Source of the DNA: an uncultured Kangiella sp.
Lineage (GTDB): Bacteria > Pseudomonadota > Gammaproteobacteria > Enterobacterales > Kangiellaceae
Length of the DNA stretch: 64,000 bases
Assembly (NCBI GenBank): GCA_947503435.1
Contig: CANNDL010000001.1
Coordinates: forward strand, 209,469-273,468
Reading direction: 5' to 3'
Every line of letters begins with the position of its first letter. Positions within the stretch are counted from its first letter, which is position 1. The position numbers and the translations under genes are program-made. This document shows positions 8,344 through 17,602 of the stretch, one piece after another. The notes under the pieces are model-generated. The model made no database searches. It was not told the DNA's origin and saw only the letters and a list, made by a program, of their open reading frames with translations.

Positions 8344-9693
8344 ATGAGCGCAGAATCTACTGCAAAACCCAATAAAGCTCCGGCCAAAAAGCCTGCAGCT
8401 CGAAAAGCCAAACAAGACCGAGTTGCCATTGTTTCGGGCTTAAGAACTCCATTTGCAAAACAGTCCAGTCATTACCGTGGCATAAATGCGATTGAATTGG
8501 GCAAAATGGTTGTGAATGAATTAATCACCAAGACAGAACTGGATCCAATGTTAATTGAGCGCGTGGTGTTTGGTCAGGTGGTGATTTTACCAGAAGCACC
8601 TAATATTGCTCGTGAAATTGTTTTGGGTACGCCTATGAACGTAAGAACGGACGGCTATTCGGTTTCTCGTGCTTGCGCGACCAGTTTTCAATCTATCGCC
8701 AGTTTGGCTGAGTCGATTATGCTGGGAGATGTTAGTGTGGGTATTGCTGGTGGTGCAGACTCTTCTTCTGTTGTTCCTATTGGAGTCAGCAAAAAACTAT
8801 CTCTTGCATTGGTTGATTTGCAAAAGGCCAAAACCTTTGGTCAGAAAATGTCGATCTTGAAAAATCTACGCCCTAAAGATTTATTACCTGTGCCACCTGC
8901 GATTAAAGAATATTCTACGGGTCTAAGCATGGGGCAAAATGCTGAACAGATGGCGCGTGATCGCGGTATTACTCGGGAAGAGCAGGATGCATTAGCTCAT
9001 CGCTCACACACTTTAGCAGCACAAGCATGGGAAGCAGGTAAATTAGACGATGAGGTGATGACTGCTCATGTTCTTCCTTATACTAAAGAACCTTTAAGCC
9101 GTGACAATATTGTGCGCTTTAATTCTAGCCTTGAGGGCTACGCTAAATTACGCCCAGCCTTTGATCGTAAATACGGAACCTTAACCGCGGCTAATTCGAC
9201 GCCTTTAAGCGATGGCGCGGCAGCAGTAGTATTGATGAGTGAATCTAAGGCTAAGGCATTGGGATATGAGCCATTGGGCTATATTAAGAGTTATGCCTTC
9301 TCAGCCAATCAGGCAGATCATGATATGTTAATGGGTCCATCTTACTCTACGCCATTGGCATTGAAAAAAGCTAAGATGAAATTAAAAGATTTGGACTTGA
9401 TTGATATGCATGAAGCCTTTGCCGCTCAGGCGCTTTCTAATGTTCAAGCGTTTGGTTCTACTCAATGGGCAAAAGAAAATTTAGGGCAAAGAACCAAGAT
9501 TGGCGATATTGATATGGATAAATTCAATGTTAATGGTGGCTCTATTGCCTATGGTCATCCATTTGCAGCAACCGGCGCAAGAATGATTACTCAAACATTA
9601 AATGAATTAAAACGTCGCGGTGGAGGCGTGGGTTTAACCACCGCTTGTGCAGCTGGCGGCTTGGGCGCAGCAATGATAGTGGAGGTTGACTAA
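8344..9693 (+). CDS. fadI: 3-ketoacyl-CoA thiolase FadI
   Basis: 449 residues from the ATG at 8344, which has GGAG 8 nt upstream; a frame extension to 8281 runs through the operator and is rejected. It cleaves 3-ketoacyl-CoA to acetyl-CoA and a shortened acyl-CoA, the beta subunit of the anaerobic-type beta-oxidation complex. The thiolase signatures are present: nucleophile Cys in [10 protein letters not shown], the His of [13 protein letters not shown], and the C-terminal Cys in [11 protein letters not shown]. The N-terminus carries a short Lys/Pro/Ala-rich extension (about residues 5-22) before [14 protein letters not shown]. The gene ends TAATG, overlapping fadJ, so the two subunits are translationally coupled. 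Likely induced by fatty acids through the operator at 8272. Confidence 0.95.
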   Translation: MSAESTAKPNKAPAKKPAARKAKQDRVAIVSGLRTPFAKQSSHYRGINAIELGKMVVNELITKTELDPMLIERVVFGQVVILPEAPNIAREIVLGTPMNVRTDGYSVSRACATSFQSIASLAESIMLGDVSVGIAGGADSSSVVPIGVSKKLSLALVDLQKAKTFGQKMSILKNLRPKDLLPVPPAIKEYSTGLSMGQNAEQMARDRGITREEQDALAHRSHTLAAQAWEAGKLDDEVMTAHVLPYTKEPLSRDNIVRFNSSLEGYAKLRPAFDRKYGTLTAANSTPLSDGAAAVVLMSESKAKALGYEPLGYIKSYAFSANQADHDMLMGPSYSTPLALKKAKMKLKDLDLIDMHEAFAAQALSNVQAFGSTQWAKENLGQRTKIGDIDMDKFNVNGGSIAYGHPFAATGARMITQTLNELKRRGGGVGLTTACAAGGLGAAMIVEVD

Positions 9694-11840
9694 TGGCTAA
9701 GGACAACATTTTTCAATTTGAATTACAGGATGATGGCATCGCATTAATCACCTTTGATTTAATTGGTGAAGCGCAAAATGTACTCAAACAAGAATTTATT
9801 GATGAAGCAGAAAACTTAATTGATGAAGTCGCTTCACAAAAAGACATCCAAGGGATTATCTTTCGAAGCGGAAAGCCCAAAAGTTTTATTGCTGGCGCTG
9901 ATATTAATATGCTTAATGCAGCCAATACTATTGAAGAGGCAGAGCAAATAAGCCGTAATGGCCATGCTATTTTTAATAAATTAGAAGGTTTGAAGGTACC
10001 AGTAGTTGCAGCTATTGACGGTGCTTGTTTAGGTGGCGGTCTTGAGTTTGCCTTAGCTTGTCATGGCCGCGTTTGTACTGATTCGAAAGCAACTAAGCTA
10101 GGCTTACCAGAAGTTCAACTGGGTTTGTTGCCCGGCGGAGGTGGTACTCAGCGTTTGCCAAAGTTAATTGGAATTGCTGCTTCACTAGATATGATGCTAA
10201 CGGGCAAGCAAGTGTTTCCAAAGCAAGCATTAAAGTCTGGCTTAGTGGATGAAGTAGTACCAAGCGCAAACTTAATGAAGGCAGCTCGTAAGCGAGTGAA
10301 GCAGCTACGCAAAGGCGTAAAAAAGAAGCAGTCTTATTTTTCATTAAAAGGCTTGCAAAAATTAGCGCTAGAAGAAAATCCATTAGGCCGAAATGTATTA
10401 TTTGATCAAGCAAAAAAGCAATTGCTGAAAAAAACTAAAGGTAATTATCCTGCTCCTGAAAAGATCCTAGAGTGTGTGGAAAAAGGTGTTTCTCAAGGGA
10501 AAGATGCTGGCTATGCCGTTGAAGCCAAGAATTTTGCTGAACTGGTAATGTCATCAGAAGCTAAAGCCTTAATTAGTATTTTCTTCGCCACTACAGAACT
10601 CAAAAAAGATACGGGCATAGATTCGGATGCTGAAGCTGTTCAAGTGGACAAAGTTGGCGTATTGGGCGGCGGTTTAATGGGCTCTGGTATCGCATATGTT
10701 TCGGCAGATAAAGCTGGAAAAATGGTGCGTCTAAAAGATATAAATGCTGAAGGTATTAGCAAAGCTTTGAATTATTCTTGGAAGCTTATTAGTAAAAAAT
10801 TAAAGCGTCGCTTTATCAGTGATGCAGATGCAAAGAAAACCATGGCTCGCTTAACGGGATCCGTGGATTATTCCGGATTCCATGATTGCGACATGGTGAT
10901 TGAAGCGGTTTTCGAAAAATTGGAATTAAAGCATCAAATGGTAGAAGAAGTTGAAGCTAATTGTTCTGATAGAACAATTTTTGCCACCAATACTTCATCA
11001 ATTCCAATTACCGATATTGCCAAAGCCGCTAAGCGCCCAGGACAAGTGGTAGGGTTGCACTACTTTTCACCGGTGGAAAAGATGCCGCTATTGGAAATTA
11101 TAAACACTCCTCAGACTGAAGATTGGGTAGTGGCAACGTGTGTTGAACTAGGAAAGCGACAAGGTAAAACCCCCATAGTGGTTAATGATGGTGCTGGTTT
11201 TTATGTAAATCGTATTTTAGCGCCCTATATGAACGAAGCAGGTCATATGCTATCTGAAGGGATCGCGGTTGAAAAATTGGACAAGGCTCTAGTTAAAGCC
11301 GGTTTCCCAATAGGCCCCATTACCTTATTAGATCAGGTGGGTATCGATGTGGCTACTAAGGTTGCACCAATTTTGGAAGGCGCTTTTGGTGAGCGTATGG
11401 CACCGCCTAAATTATTTGAAAAGCTTATCGGTGACGGCCGTTTGGGTAAGAAGAATGGCAAAGGCTTCTATAAGTACGGCTCTAAAAAGAAAGGGCCGAA
11501 AGAAGTGGATGAGTCGGTTTATCAGTTACTTGGAATAGAGCCAACTCAATCAATAGCAGCTGATGAAATCGCTGAGCGCAGTATTTTGATGATGCTAAAT
11601 GAAGCCGCCCGTTGCTTAGATGAGGGCATTATACGCAATGCGCGTGATGGTGATGTAGGTGCTATTTTCGGCATTGGATTCCCACCTTTCCAAGGTGGGC
11701 CTTTCCGCTACATGGATAAACTAGGAATTGATAAGGTTGTTGAACGTCTTGAGCACTACCAAGAGCAACTTGGTGAACGATTTGCCCCAACCAAAAAGCT
11801 AGTTACTATGGCCCAACAAAAAGATACATTCTATAACTAG
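9693..11840 (+). CDS. fadJ: Fatty-acid oxidation complex alpha subunit FadJ
   Basis: 715 residues. The N-terminal half is an enoyl-CoA hydratase/isomerase domain (AIDGACLGGGLEFALACH, and LGLPEVQLGLLPGGGGTQRLP, which holds the catalytic Glu). The C-terminal half is 3-hydroxyacyl-CoA dehydrogenase, with NAD-binding GVLGGGLMGSGIA and the catalytic region GLHYFSPVEKMPLLEII. It performs hydration and NAD-dependent oxidation of acyl-CoA intermediates and feeds FadI. Length and order match FadJ and not the shorter thiolase partner or the isolated HBDH enzymes. Start ATG shares its A with the fadI stop. A strong terminator follows at 11865. Confidence 0.95.
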   Translation: MAKDNIFQFELQDDGIALITFDLIGEAQNVLKQEFIDEAENLIDEVASQKDIQGIIFRSGKPKSFIAGADINMLNAANTIEEAEQISRNGHAIFNKLEGLKVPVVAAIDGACLGGGLEFALACHGRVCTDSKATKLGLPEVQLGLLPGGGGTQRLPKLIGIAASLDMMLTGKQVFPKQALKSGLVDEVVPSANLMKAARKRVKQLRKGVKKKQSYFSLKGLQKLALEENPLGRNVLFDQAKKQLLKKTKGNYPAPEKILECVEKGVSQGKDAGYAVEAKNFAELVMSSEAKALISIFFATTELKKDTGIDSDAEAVQVDKVGVLGGGLMGSGIAYVSADKAGKMVRLKDINAEGISKALNYSWKLISKKLKRRFISDADAKKTMARLTGSVDYSGFHDCDMVIEAVFEKLELKHQMVEEVEANCSDRTIFATNTSSIPITDIAKAAKRPGQVVGLHYFSPVEKMPLLEIINTPQTEDWVVATCVELGKRQGKTPIVVNDGAGFYVNRILAPYMNEAGHMLSEGIAVEKLDKALVKAGFPIGPITLLDQVGIDVATKVAPILEGAFGERMAPPKLFEKLIGDGRLGKKNGKGFYKYGSKKKGPKEVDESVYQLLGIEPTQSIAADEIAERSILMMLNEAARCLDEGIIRNARDGDVGAIFGIGFPPFQGGPFRYMDKLGIDKVVERLEHYQEQLGERFAPTKKLVTMAQQKDTFYN

Positions 11841-11864
11841 TTGATTTTAAAAAATGATAAAGTA

Positions 11865-11893
11865 AAGCCCAGCTAAAAGCTGGGCTTATTTTT
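11865..11893 (+). terminator. Terminator of fadIJ
   Basis: Perfect 10-bp stem AAGCCCAGCT / AGCTGGGCTT (11865-11874, 11878-11887) with a 3-nt loop and following ATTTTT. It lies 25 nt after the fadJ stop. Confidence 0.85.
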
Positions 11894-11914
11894 AAGCTCA
11901 CAACCCTGTGTACT

Positions 11915-11940
11915 TAAAAAAATAGCGGCAGAGCCGCTAT
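11915..11940 (-). terminator. Terminator of the small membrane-protein gene
   Basis: Stem 11922-11929 / 11933-11940 (ATAGCGGC and its complement), loop of 3 nt. Read on the minus strand it is followed by seven T (complement of A at 11915-11921). It faces the fadIJ terminator and ends the minus-strand gene at 11982-12140. Confidence 0.8.
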
Positions 11941-11981
11941 ATCAGAGGACTATGACAATTTTGTTCTAATAAATACTTAGT

Positions 11982-12140
11982 TTACTCAAAGATACGTTTT
12001 AGCAGTGGACGCGATGCCAGTGTGATCGCTAAAGCCATGACTAACTCTTTGTTTGTATTGAAGTAACTCATTACATCAGGGGTCGAAATTATATATTTTG
12101 ATGCTACCAATAATACGATCAAGCCAATTAAATATTTCAT
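11982..12140 (-). CDS. Small hypothetical membrane protein
   Basis: 52 residues starting at the ATG at 12140, which is preceded on its strand by a purine-rich AGAGAAA; a frame eight codons longer begins with hydrophilic EQKKRN and is less likely. The product has one clear membrane helix (KYLIGLIVLLVASKYII), a short polar turn, a second weakly hydrophobic helix (ELVMALAITLAS) and a basic end RPLLKRIFE. No family is recognised. It is bracketed by its own terminator (11915) and the terminator of the next gene (12287), so it seems to be a monocistronic unit, which supports it being real. Confidence 0.55.
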   Translation of the reverse strand: MKYLIGLIVLLVASKYIISTPDVMSYFNTNKELVMALAITLASRPLLKRIFE

Positions 12141-12286
12141 AATGTTTCTCTTTTTCTGTTCCAAATTATGTTTGGTTTTGGATTGTCAGAAAATTTAACA
12201 CTTTCAATGGCGGCTTAATGTGCGCAATATCGCACTAGCGGGGTGCCATTTGTGAACTGGATAACAAAAGTGTCAGAAAATTATAC

Positions 12287-12321
12287 AAATGGTGGCTTGA
12301 GTCACATTAGCCACCATTTTT
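12287..12321 (-). terminator. Terminator-like hairpin after the OM barrel gene
   Basis: 11-bp perfect arms AAATGGTGGCT (12287-12297) and AGCCACCATTT (12309-12319) with an 11-nt loop. It lies just past the stop of the minus-strand gene at 12326. The T-run is better on the plus strand (ATTTTT) than on the minus strand (ATTTGTATAATTTT). Confidence 0.65.
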
Positions 12322-12325
12322 AAGC

Positions 12326-12946
12326 TTAGAAGTTAGCTCTTAAAGATAGTTGCGAGGTGGCGCCTGTAGCTTCTTCGCCAATGGTTAAGCCAACAGACCA
12401 AGTTCTATTAAGATAATATCTTAGTTCGGCACCAAAAATGGTATCATCATCTTCGAAATTGGCTTCGTCAACATAAGTAGATAAATCTACGTCTTTATAA
12501 CCAGCGAAAATAGAAGACTCCCAATTTGCGCTCCAACGAGTTCTAGCGCCAAGTTTTACTTGGAAACCATCACCATCATTACCATAGGTAGTTTGCGGGA
12601 TTACACCTTCTGCGTCTTGTTTTAAGTAACCTATTTCACCAAATAAATCTGATGAGCGAGTCATTGCCGTATGATAGCCAAGATTCAAGCTGAACTCGGT
12701 AGCATCAACATCGGCAGTTTGTCCACCCGCCCAAACATCCGCTGATTGAGTATTATAAGTCGTACGCCAATATAAAGAGTCAGTCCAATCTAGGCTAATG
12801 TCAAAGTTGTAGCCTGATTTATCACCGGTTAATTCCCCAGCGCTGTGAATTAAGCCAAATTGGAAGTTGTTATAACTTAATTTATCATTTGCTGTTGCGG
12901 CAAAACTTGCGCAAGCAAGTGATAAAGCAATCATTGTTTTTTTCAT
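12326..12946 (-). CDS. Outer-membrane beta-barrel protein
   Basis: 206 residues. A Sec signal peptide (MKKTMIALSLACASFAATA, cleavage about residue 19) is followed by alternating hydrophobic/polar strands suited to an 8-stranded OmpA-like barrel, ending ...LSLRANF with the C-terminal Phe recognised by the BAM machinery. I cannot assign it to a named family; small OmpW/OmpX-like or porin-like opacity proteins are alternatives. It resembles the next gene (13050) in size, signal peptide, periodicity and Asp-rich loops, and the two may be distant paralogues. Each has its own terminator, so they appear separately transcribed. Confidence 0.75.
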   Translation of the reverse strand: MKKTMIALSLACASFAATANDKLSYNNFQFGLIHSAGELTGDKSGYNFDISLDWTDSLYWRTTYNTQSADVWAGGQTADVDATEFSLNLGYHTAMTRSSDLFGEIGYLKQDAEGVIPQTTYGNDGDGFQVKLGARTRWSANWESSIFAGYKDVDLSTYVDEANFEDDDTIFGAELRYYLNRTWSVGLTIGEEATGATSQLSLRANF

Positions 12947-13011
12947 AAGAGATCCATAATTTCATTCGATGCCAGAATCATACTAAAAAATAAAGTAAAA
13001 CCCTAGCTATT

Positions 13012-13037
13012 AAAAAAGCCGCCTTGTTGGCGGCTTT
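13012..13037 (-). terminator. Terminator of the second OM barrel gene
   Basis: Stem AAAGCCGCC (13015-13023) / GGCGGCTTT (13029-13037) with loop TTGTT. On the minus strand it runs into six T. It lies 12 nt after the stop of the gene at 13050. Confidence 0.88.
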
Positions 13038-13049
13038 ATGAAGATTAAC

Positions 13050-13580
13050 TTAGAAATTATAGCGTAAACTAACTCCATAGTGCTCATCTAGCTCATCATC
13101 GTTACCAATTTCCAGTGCTACAGAGAATTGATTGTTAAAATGATAACGACCTTCGACGGTTAAGTCAGTGGATTCTAAAACATCTGAGTAGGATGCATAG
13201 CCACCAAGCTCAAAGTTTTTTGACGCCATTCCACGGAATCCTAAACGGGCATTAAAACCATCATCATCTGCAAATCCAACATCAATATCTTCATAGCCTA
13301 ATTCAGCTAAGAAATCGACGCTTGAACTAATCTCTGTTTTGTAACCAAAATTTAAACGAGTAGCTTTAAAGTCGCCACCAAAATCGCCATCTAAATCGGT
13401 ATAATCGATACGGCCGTAAAAATTCTGATCAAACTCTTTAGATAGTTCAAAATTTAAGCCGTCAGCACCGTCATAATCAAGGTAACCTAAATCCAAATAG
13501 TCATAGCTAACATTGTCCGCAAGTGCTAATCCCGATGTTAGTGCCAGAGTGGTTGCTAAAAATACTTTCTTTAATGACAT
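13050..13580 (-). CDS. Outer-membrane beta-barrel protein, Asp-rich loops
   Basis: 176 residues. The signal peptide is MSLKKVFLATTLALTSGLALA (cleavage before DNVSYDYL), followed by eight probable amphipathic strands separated by loops very rich in Asp (YDYLDLGYLDYDG, DLDGDFGGDF, GFADDDGF). The C-terminus is VSLRYNF with a terminal Phe. The high Asp content might bind divalent cations, which is speculation. It ends with its own terminator and lies 104 bp upstream of the related gene 12326, pointing the same way. Confidence 0.75.
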   Translation of the reverse strand: MSLKKVFLATTLALTSGLALADNVSYDYLDLGYLDYDGADGLNFELSKEFDQNFYGRIDYTDLDGDFGGDFKATRLNFGYKTEISSSVDFLAELGYEDIDVGFADDDGFNARLGFRGMASKNFELGGYASYSDVLESTDLTVEGRYHFNNQFSVALEIGNDDELDEHYGVSLRYNF

Positions 13581-13719
13581 TATTATTTCCTCATGTATAT
13601 TAGTGTTTATGTCGAAAGTAATTTTGTAGCTTTATAAATGAATGCAAACTGAATTCATTTGAAATAAAAGCTACTGTTAATAGTCTGTTACATTTAGCAA
13701 TTAAAAAAATAGGAAAGCT

Positions 13720-14637
13720 ATGCATAACGCTTTAACACCAGTATTAAATCAGCTCAATAAAGTAGTACTTGGGAAATCACATCAAGTAAAATTGTCAGTG
13801 GCTTGTTTATTGGCAAAAGGGCATTTACTGATTGAGGATTTACCAGGAATGGGTAAAACCACTTTAGGTCAAGCCATAGCGAGAGTCTTCGGTTTGGAGT
13901 TTCAGCGAATTCAATTTACCAGCGATATTCTCCCTGCGGATATTATTGGTGCTAACATTTATGATAAAAACGATAGTCAATTTAAATTCCACGCAGGCCC
14001 GATTTTTAGTCAGTTAATTTTAGGTGATGAAATTAATCGAGCTACTCCTAAAGCACAGAGTGCTCTATTGGAAGCGATGGAAGAAGGGCAGGTTACCGTT
14101 GAAGGTGAAACTTTTCCTTTGCCCGATCCTTTTTTTGTAATTGCTACGCAGAACCCTTCGCATCAAGTTGGTACTTATCCTTTGCCAGAATCGCAGCTCG
14201 ATCGTTTTTTGTTTCGACTGGAGTTAGGGTACCCTGATCCGAGTTTTGAAAGAGTGTTATTGAAAGGCCAGTCTGGAAGACAGAACTTGCATGAGATCGA
14301 ACCCTTGTTAGACCTTGAGAAATTGGCAGAGATACAAAGTACAGTAACAAAAATTACCGTTAGTGAGCATCTCTTAAATTACGTGATTGGCTTAATTAAA
14401 GCTACGAGACAAAGCCCAGATTTTGAGCATGGATTATCTCCGCGTGGTGGTTTAGCATTGATTGCAGCGGCAAAGGCTTGGGCGTTTTTGGATGGTCGTG
14501 ATTATGTATTACCCGAGGATATTCAGCAAATCTTTATTCCCACAGCAGCCCATCGTTTGGAGTTTTCACAAAAAGGCTCCGGCTCAGTGCATCAATTAGT
14601 GGATGAGCTGTTAGAGCAAGTGAAAGTTCCTAGCTGA
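13720..14637 (+). CDS. MoxR-family AAA+ ATPase (TgpA operon)
   Basis: 305 residues. Walker A DLPGMGKT (40-47), Walker B LILGDE (99-104), sensor IATQNP, and YPLPESQLDRFLFRLELGYP. ATG at 13720 with AGGAA 8 nt upstream. It heads a three-gene operon (ATPase, DUF58, transglutaminase) known in Pseudomonas around TgpA. The ATPase probably remodels the DUF58/transglutaminase partners, but the substrate is unknown. It is clearly distinct from the MoxR at 7107 (EDLPGMGKTT against EGAPGLAKTR), representing a different MoxR subfamily. Confidence 0.92.
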   Translation: MHNALTPVLNQLNKVVLGKSHQVKLSVACLLAKGHLLIEDLPGMGKTTLGQAIARVFGLEFQRIQFTSDILPADIIGANIYDKNDSQFKFHAGPIFSQLILGDEINRATPKAQSALLEAMEEGQVTVEGETFPLPDPFFVIATQNPSHQVGTYPLPESQLDRFLFRLELGYPDPSFERVLLKGQSGRQNLHEIEPLLDLEKLAEIQSTVTKITVSEHLLNYVIGLIKATRQSPDFEHGLSPRGGLALIAAAKAWAFLDGRDYVLPEDIQQIFIPTAAHRLEFSQKGSGSVHQLVDELLEQVKVPS

Positions 14638-14646
14638 ATTATCACA

Positions 14647-15594
14647 ATGGGCTTGATTCAAAGAATCCATGAAAAATTCTATCGCTGGGTTGATGCTAGG
14701 TTAGCTGCACAGCCAGAAATTCAGTTGCGACAAAAGAATATCTATATTCTTCCAACCCGTTATGGTTGGTTAATGTTAGGGATAATTGTGTTGATTTTGA
14801 TAGCGGCTACCAATTATCAAAATAATATGGGGTTTATGGCGGGCTTTGTGCTGTTGGCTATTGGTGCTTTGTCAATTTTCTACACTTATAGAAATTTACG
14901 TCAACTTAAAATAAGAACTTTAAAGCCTGAACCAGTTTTTGCTGGAGAACAAGCAACCTTAGCCATAGAACTGGTAAATCAAACTGAACAATATCGAGCT
15001 AGCGTAGGTTTAGGCGGAAATAAAAAGCAATTAAAGTTGCTGGATGTACATCCAAACGGAATTCAGACTCATCAAGAAATATTTGTAGGTGTAAAAAGAG
15101 GGTGGTTTTCACTTCCCCGTATTTTAATTACCAGTGTGTTTCCATTTGGGATTTTTCAAGTGTGGTCTTGGTTTAGATCGCCCTATCAAGTACTAGTGTA
15201 CCCAAAGCCAATTGAACCACCGTTGCCACTATCTGATGGCGCCGTAGGCGATAAAGACGGCAGTCAATCGATTAAAGGTAGTGAAGATTTTTATGGAGTT
15301 AAGGAATACCAAATTGGAGATCCTTTGAAACAGGTAATGTGGAAAGCTTACGCGCGTGAGCGAGGGATGCTGGTAAAAGAGTTTGAAGAAAAGGTTGGTG
15401 AGCAACAATTGTTTAGTTGGCAAGCGGTAGCGCATTATGAAAAAGAACTGGCTTTGTCTTATTTATGTTATGAATTAATTCAAGCTGACCGTAAGGGCAT
15501 AGATTTTGGTCTCCAACTACCTAATCAATCCTTCGAGTTATCGAAAGGCAACAAGCACTTGCATGATTGTTTGCAAGCGCTAGCACTTTTTTAG
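14647..15594 (+). CDS. DUF58 membrane protein (TgpA operon)
   Basis: 315 residues. Two adjacent membrane helices near residues 38-78 (GWLMLGIIVLILIAATNY and MGFMAGFVLLAIGALSIF) are followed by a cytoplasmic DUF58 domain with the hallmark GSEDFYGVKEYQIGDPLKQVMWKAYARERGMLVKEF-type segment. Unlike the DUF58 at 6078 it is membrane-anchored and lacks the VWA-like second half. It starts 9 nt after the MoxR stop and ends 10 nt before the transglutaminase start. The family is always genetically tied to MoxR; its biochemical role is unproven. Confidence 0.88.
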   Translation: MGLIQRIHEKFYRWVDARLAAQPEIQLRQKNIYILPTRYGWLMLGIIVLILIAATNYQNNMGFMAGFVLLAIGALSIFYTYRNLRQLKIRTLKPEPVFAGEQATLAIELVNQTEQYRASVGLGGNKKQLKLLDVHPNGIQTHQEIFVGVKRGWFSLPRILITSVFPFGIFQVWSWFRSPYQVLVYPKPIEPPLPLSDGAVGDKDGSQSIKGSEDFYGVKEYQIGDPLKQVMWKAYARERGMLVKEFEEKVGEQQLFSWQAVAHYEKELALSYLCYELIQADRKGIDFGLQLPNQSFELSKGNKHLHDCLQALALF

Positions 15595-15604
15595 GAGTTA
15601 TTCT

Positions 15605-17572
15605 TTGCAAGCACCGGAACTCAATATCCAAAGGGAAGGCATCATACCAATGCTGATTGCCATTCAGGCAATAGTTTTGTTCCCTTTATGGTTTGAGATT
15701 CCTGTATGGATAACGGGAATTACTCTGCTGCTCTTAGCCACTAAGTGGCTTACGTATAAATTTGAGGTAAAGCTGCCATCCTGGTTAGTTCTTATTTTTG
15801 TTTTTTCGGCTTTAGCTGGAGTGTTTTTATATTTTAGAACTATCAGTGGGCGTGATGCTGGCGTCGGATTGATATGTTTGATGTATGGCTTTAAATTACT
15901 TGAATCTAAAAGCTATCGTGATGCGGCTTTAACACTATTTATTTCCTTTTTTATAATGGTGATGGCTTTTTTATTTAATCAATCTATTGCCATGGGGCTT
16001 TATTTATTAGTTGCCATGACTGCGATTTTATCAGGGCTTGTGGCGCTTAATTCAATTCAAGGGGTAAAAGGAATTAAGCATCTCGGACGCATATCTGGGG
16101 TAGCTTTATTGCAAGCTTTGCCAATCATGTTAGTTCTATTTTTTCTATTTCCGAGATTACCTGGTCCTTTATGGGCTATGCCTGATTCGAGCCAAGGAGG
16201 AACTGGTATTTCGGATAGTATGAGCCCAGGTGATATCGGTTCTTTAACGACTTTTGACGATCCCGCTTTTCGAGTGAAGTTTGAAGGTGAGATACCTAGC
16301 GCTAGCGATATGTATTGGCGTGGCATGGTATTCTCTAATTATGACGGTTTGACTTGGCGCGAGGGTGCTCGTTCGCCTACACGGACTGCTAATATTCCTT
16401 CTTATGAGCCTTTATACAGCTATCGTGTCCAAATGGAGCCTAATAAATCTAGATGGTTGTTTGGCTTGGAACAATTAGCAGAGTCACCTAAAGGAACTTT
16501 TTTATTTAACGACTTTACTTGGCGTCGACCTCAAAAGATCACAAGTCAATTCAGTTATGCAGCAGAAGCTGTACGTTATGAATATCAAGGTGTGGCACTT
16601 TCGGAGTTTCATCGCAGAGTCAACTTGCAGCTACCGGCAACTGGTAATGCAGAAACACGTCAATGGTCGCAAGAATTGTATAATCAATCAGGTTCTACTA
16701 ATGACTTTATTCAACGCATACTGAATATCATTAACCAGCAAGAATTTCGCTATACTTTAACGCCGGAAGTTTTAGAAGATGAAGTAGTAGACGGTTTTTG
16801 GTTGGGCACTCGAGAAGGTTTTTGTGAGCATTATGCAGGCGCTTTTGTATTTATAATGCGTGCAGCAGGAATTCCTGCAAGAGTAGTAACGGGTTACCAA
16901 GGTGGTGAGTACAATCCTTATGGTGACTTTTATTTAATTCGACAATCAGACGCTCATGCTTGGACAGAAGTTTGGATAGACAATCAAGGTTGGGTGCGAA
17001 TTGATCCCACTGCGGCTATACACCCCACTAGAGTCGAAGCTGATCTAAGGAATAGAGCCAATCGCAGAGATGATTGGTTCAGCGATAAAACAATTGGTTT
17101 TGATTTACCTCAAGACTTCTTACAAAAGTTACGTATGCGCTGGGATGCGGTTAAAAGCTTTTGGGATGATTCGCTTATGAGTTATGGTCAAGAGCAACAA
17201 AATGATTGGCTATCCAAGCTTGGGATTCGCTCAAATCAATGGCGTTATTTAGGATACGCTTTAGTAGCCACCTTGCTATTGAGCGGTTTGACGCTTGGTT
17301 TTTGGTTGTTGCGGAAATCGAGTCGTCGTGATCAGATCGAAAAATATTATGAGTTGATTAAAGCTAAGTTGGTTAAGTTTGGTGTGGAAATCCCAGATCA
17401 TTTTGGACCTATGGCGCTATTAGAATTGCTTTCTGCTGAGCATACTGAATTACACAAAAAATTTGCAACGCCAATCAAGTATTATATAAAAATTCGTTAT
17501 CAAACAGAATCGACACACAGTGCAGATAATGAATGGATTAAGCGTTTTAAAGCGCAAGTCAAAAAGCTATAA
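15605..17572 (+). CDS. tgpA: TgpA-like membrane transglutaminase/protease
   Basis: 655 residues. Six N-terminal membrane helices (DUF3488, about residues 10-190) precede a periplasmic transglutaminase-like domain with an intact triad: Cys407 (EGFCEHYAG), His451 (SDAHAW) and Asp467 (RIDPTAA). A further helix near 556-575 and a cytoplasmic tail (DUF4129-like) follow. P. aeruginosa TgpA is a membrane transglutaminase important for viability; the natural substrate is not known. The start is TTG at 15605, supported by a strong AGGAGTT 7 nt upstream; the first ATG is 15 codons later and lacks such a site. Third gene of the MoxR/DUF58/TgpA operon. Confidence 0.9.
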   Translation: MQAPELNIQREGIIPMLIAIQAIVLFPLWFEIPVWITGITLLLLATKWLTYKFEVKLPSWLVLIFVFSALAGVFLYFRTISGRDAGVGLICLMYGFKLLESKSYRDAALTLFISFFIMVMAFLFNQSIAMGLYLLVAMTAILSGLVALNSIQGVKGIKHLGRISGVALLQALPIMLVLFFLFPRLPGPLWAMPDSSQGGTGISDSMSPGDIGSLTTFDDPAFRVKFEGEIPSASDMYWRGMVFSNYDGLTWREGARSPTRTANIPSYEPLYSYRVQMEPNKSRWLFGLEQLAESPKGTFLFNDFTWRRPQKITSQFSYAAEAVRYEYQGVALSEFHRRVNLQLPATGNAETRQWSQELYNQSGSTNDFIQRILNIINQQEFRYTLTPEVLEDEVVDGFWLGTREGFCEHYAGAFVFIMRAAGIPARVVTGYQGGEYNPYGDFYLIRQSDAHAWTEVWIDNQGWVRIDPTAAIHPTRVEADLRNRANRRDDWFSDKTIGFDLPQDFLQKLRMRWDAVKSFWDDSLMSYGQEQQNDWLSKLGIRSNQWRYLGYALVATLLLSGLTLGFWLLRKSSRRDQIEKYYELIKAKLVKFGVEIPDHFGPMALLELLSAEHTELHKKFATPIKYYIKIRYQTESTHSADNEWIKRFKAQVKKL

Positions 17573-17602
17573 TGACACAACTTTTGTGAACCTAAGAACA
17601 CT

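Noticed and set aside
10093-10413. 106-codon minus-strand frame inside fadJ
   Set aside because: Opposite the hydratase domain of fadJ, no ribosome-binding site, residues do not resemble a protein family.
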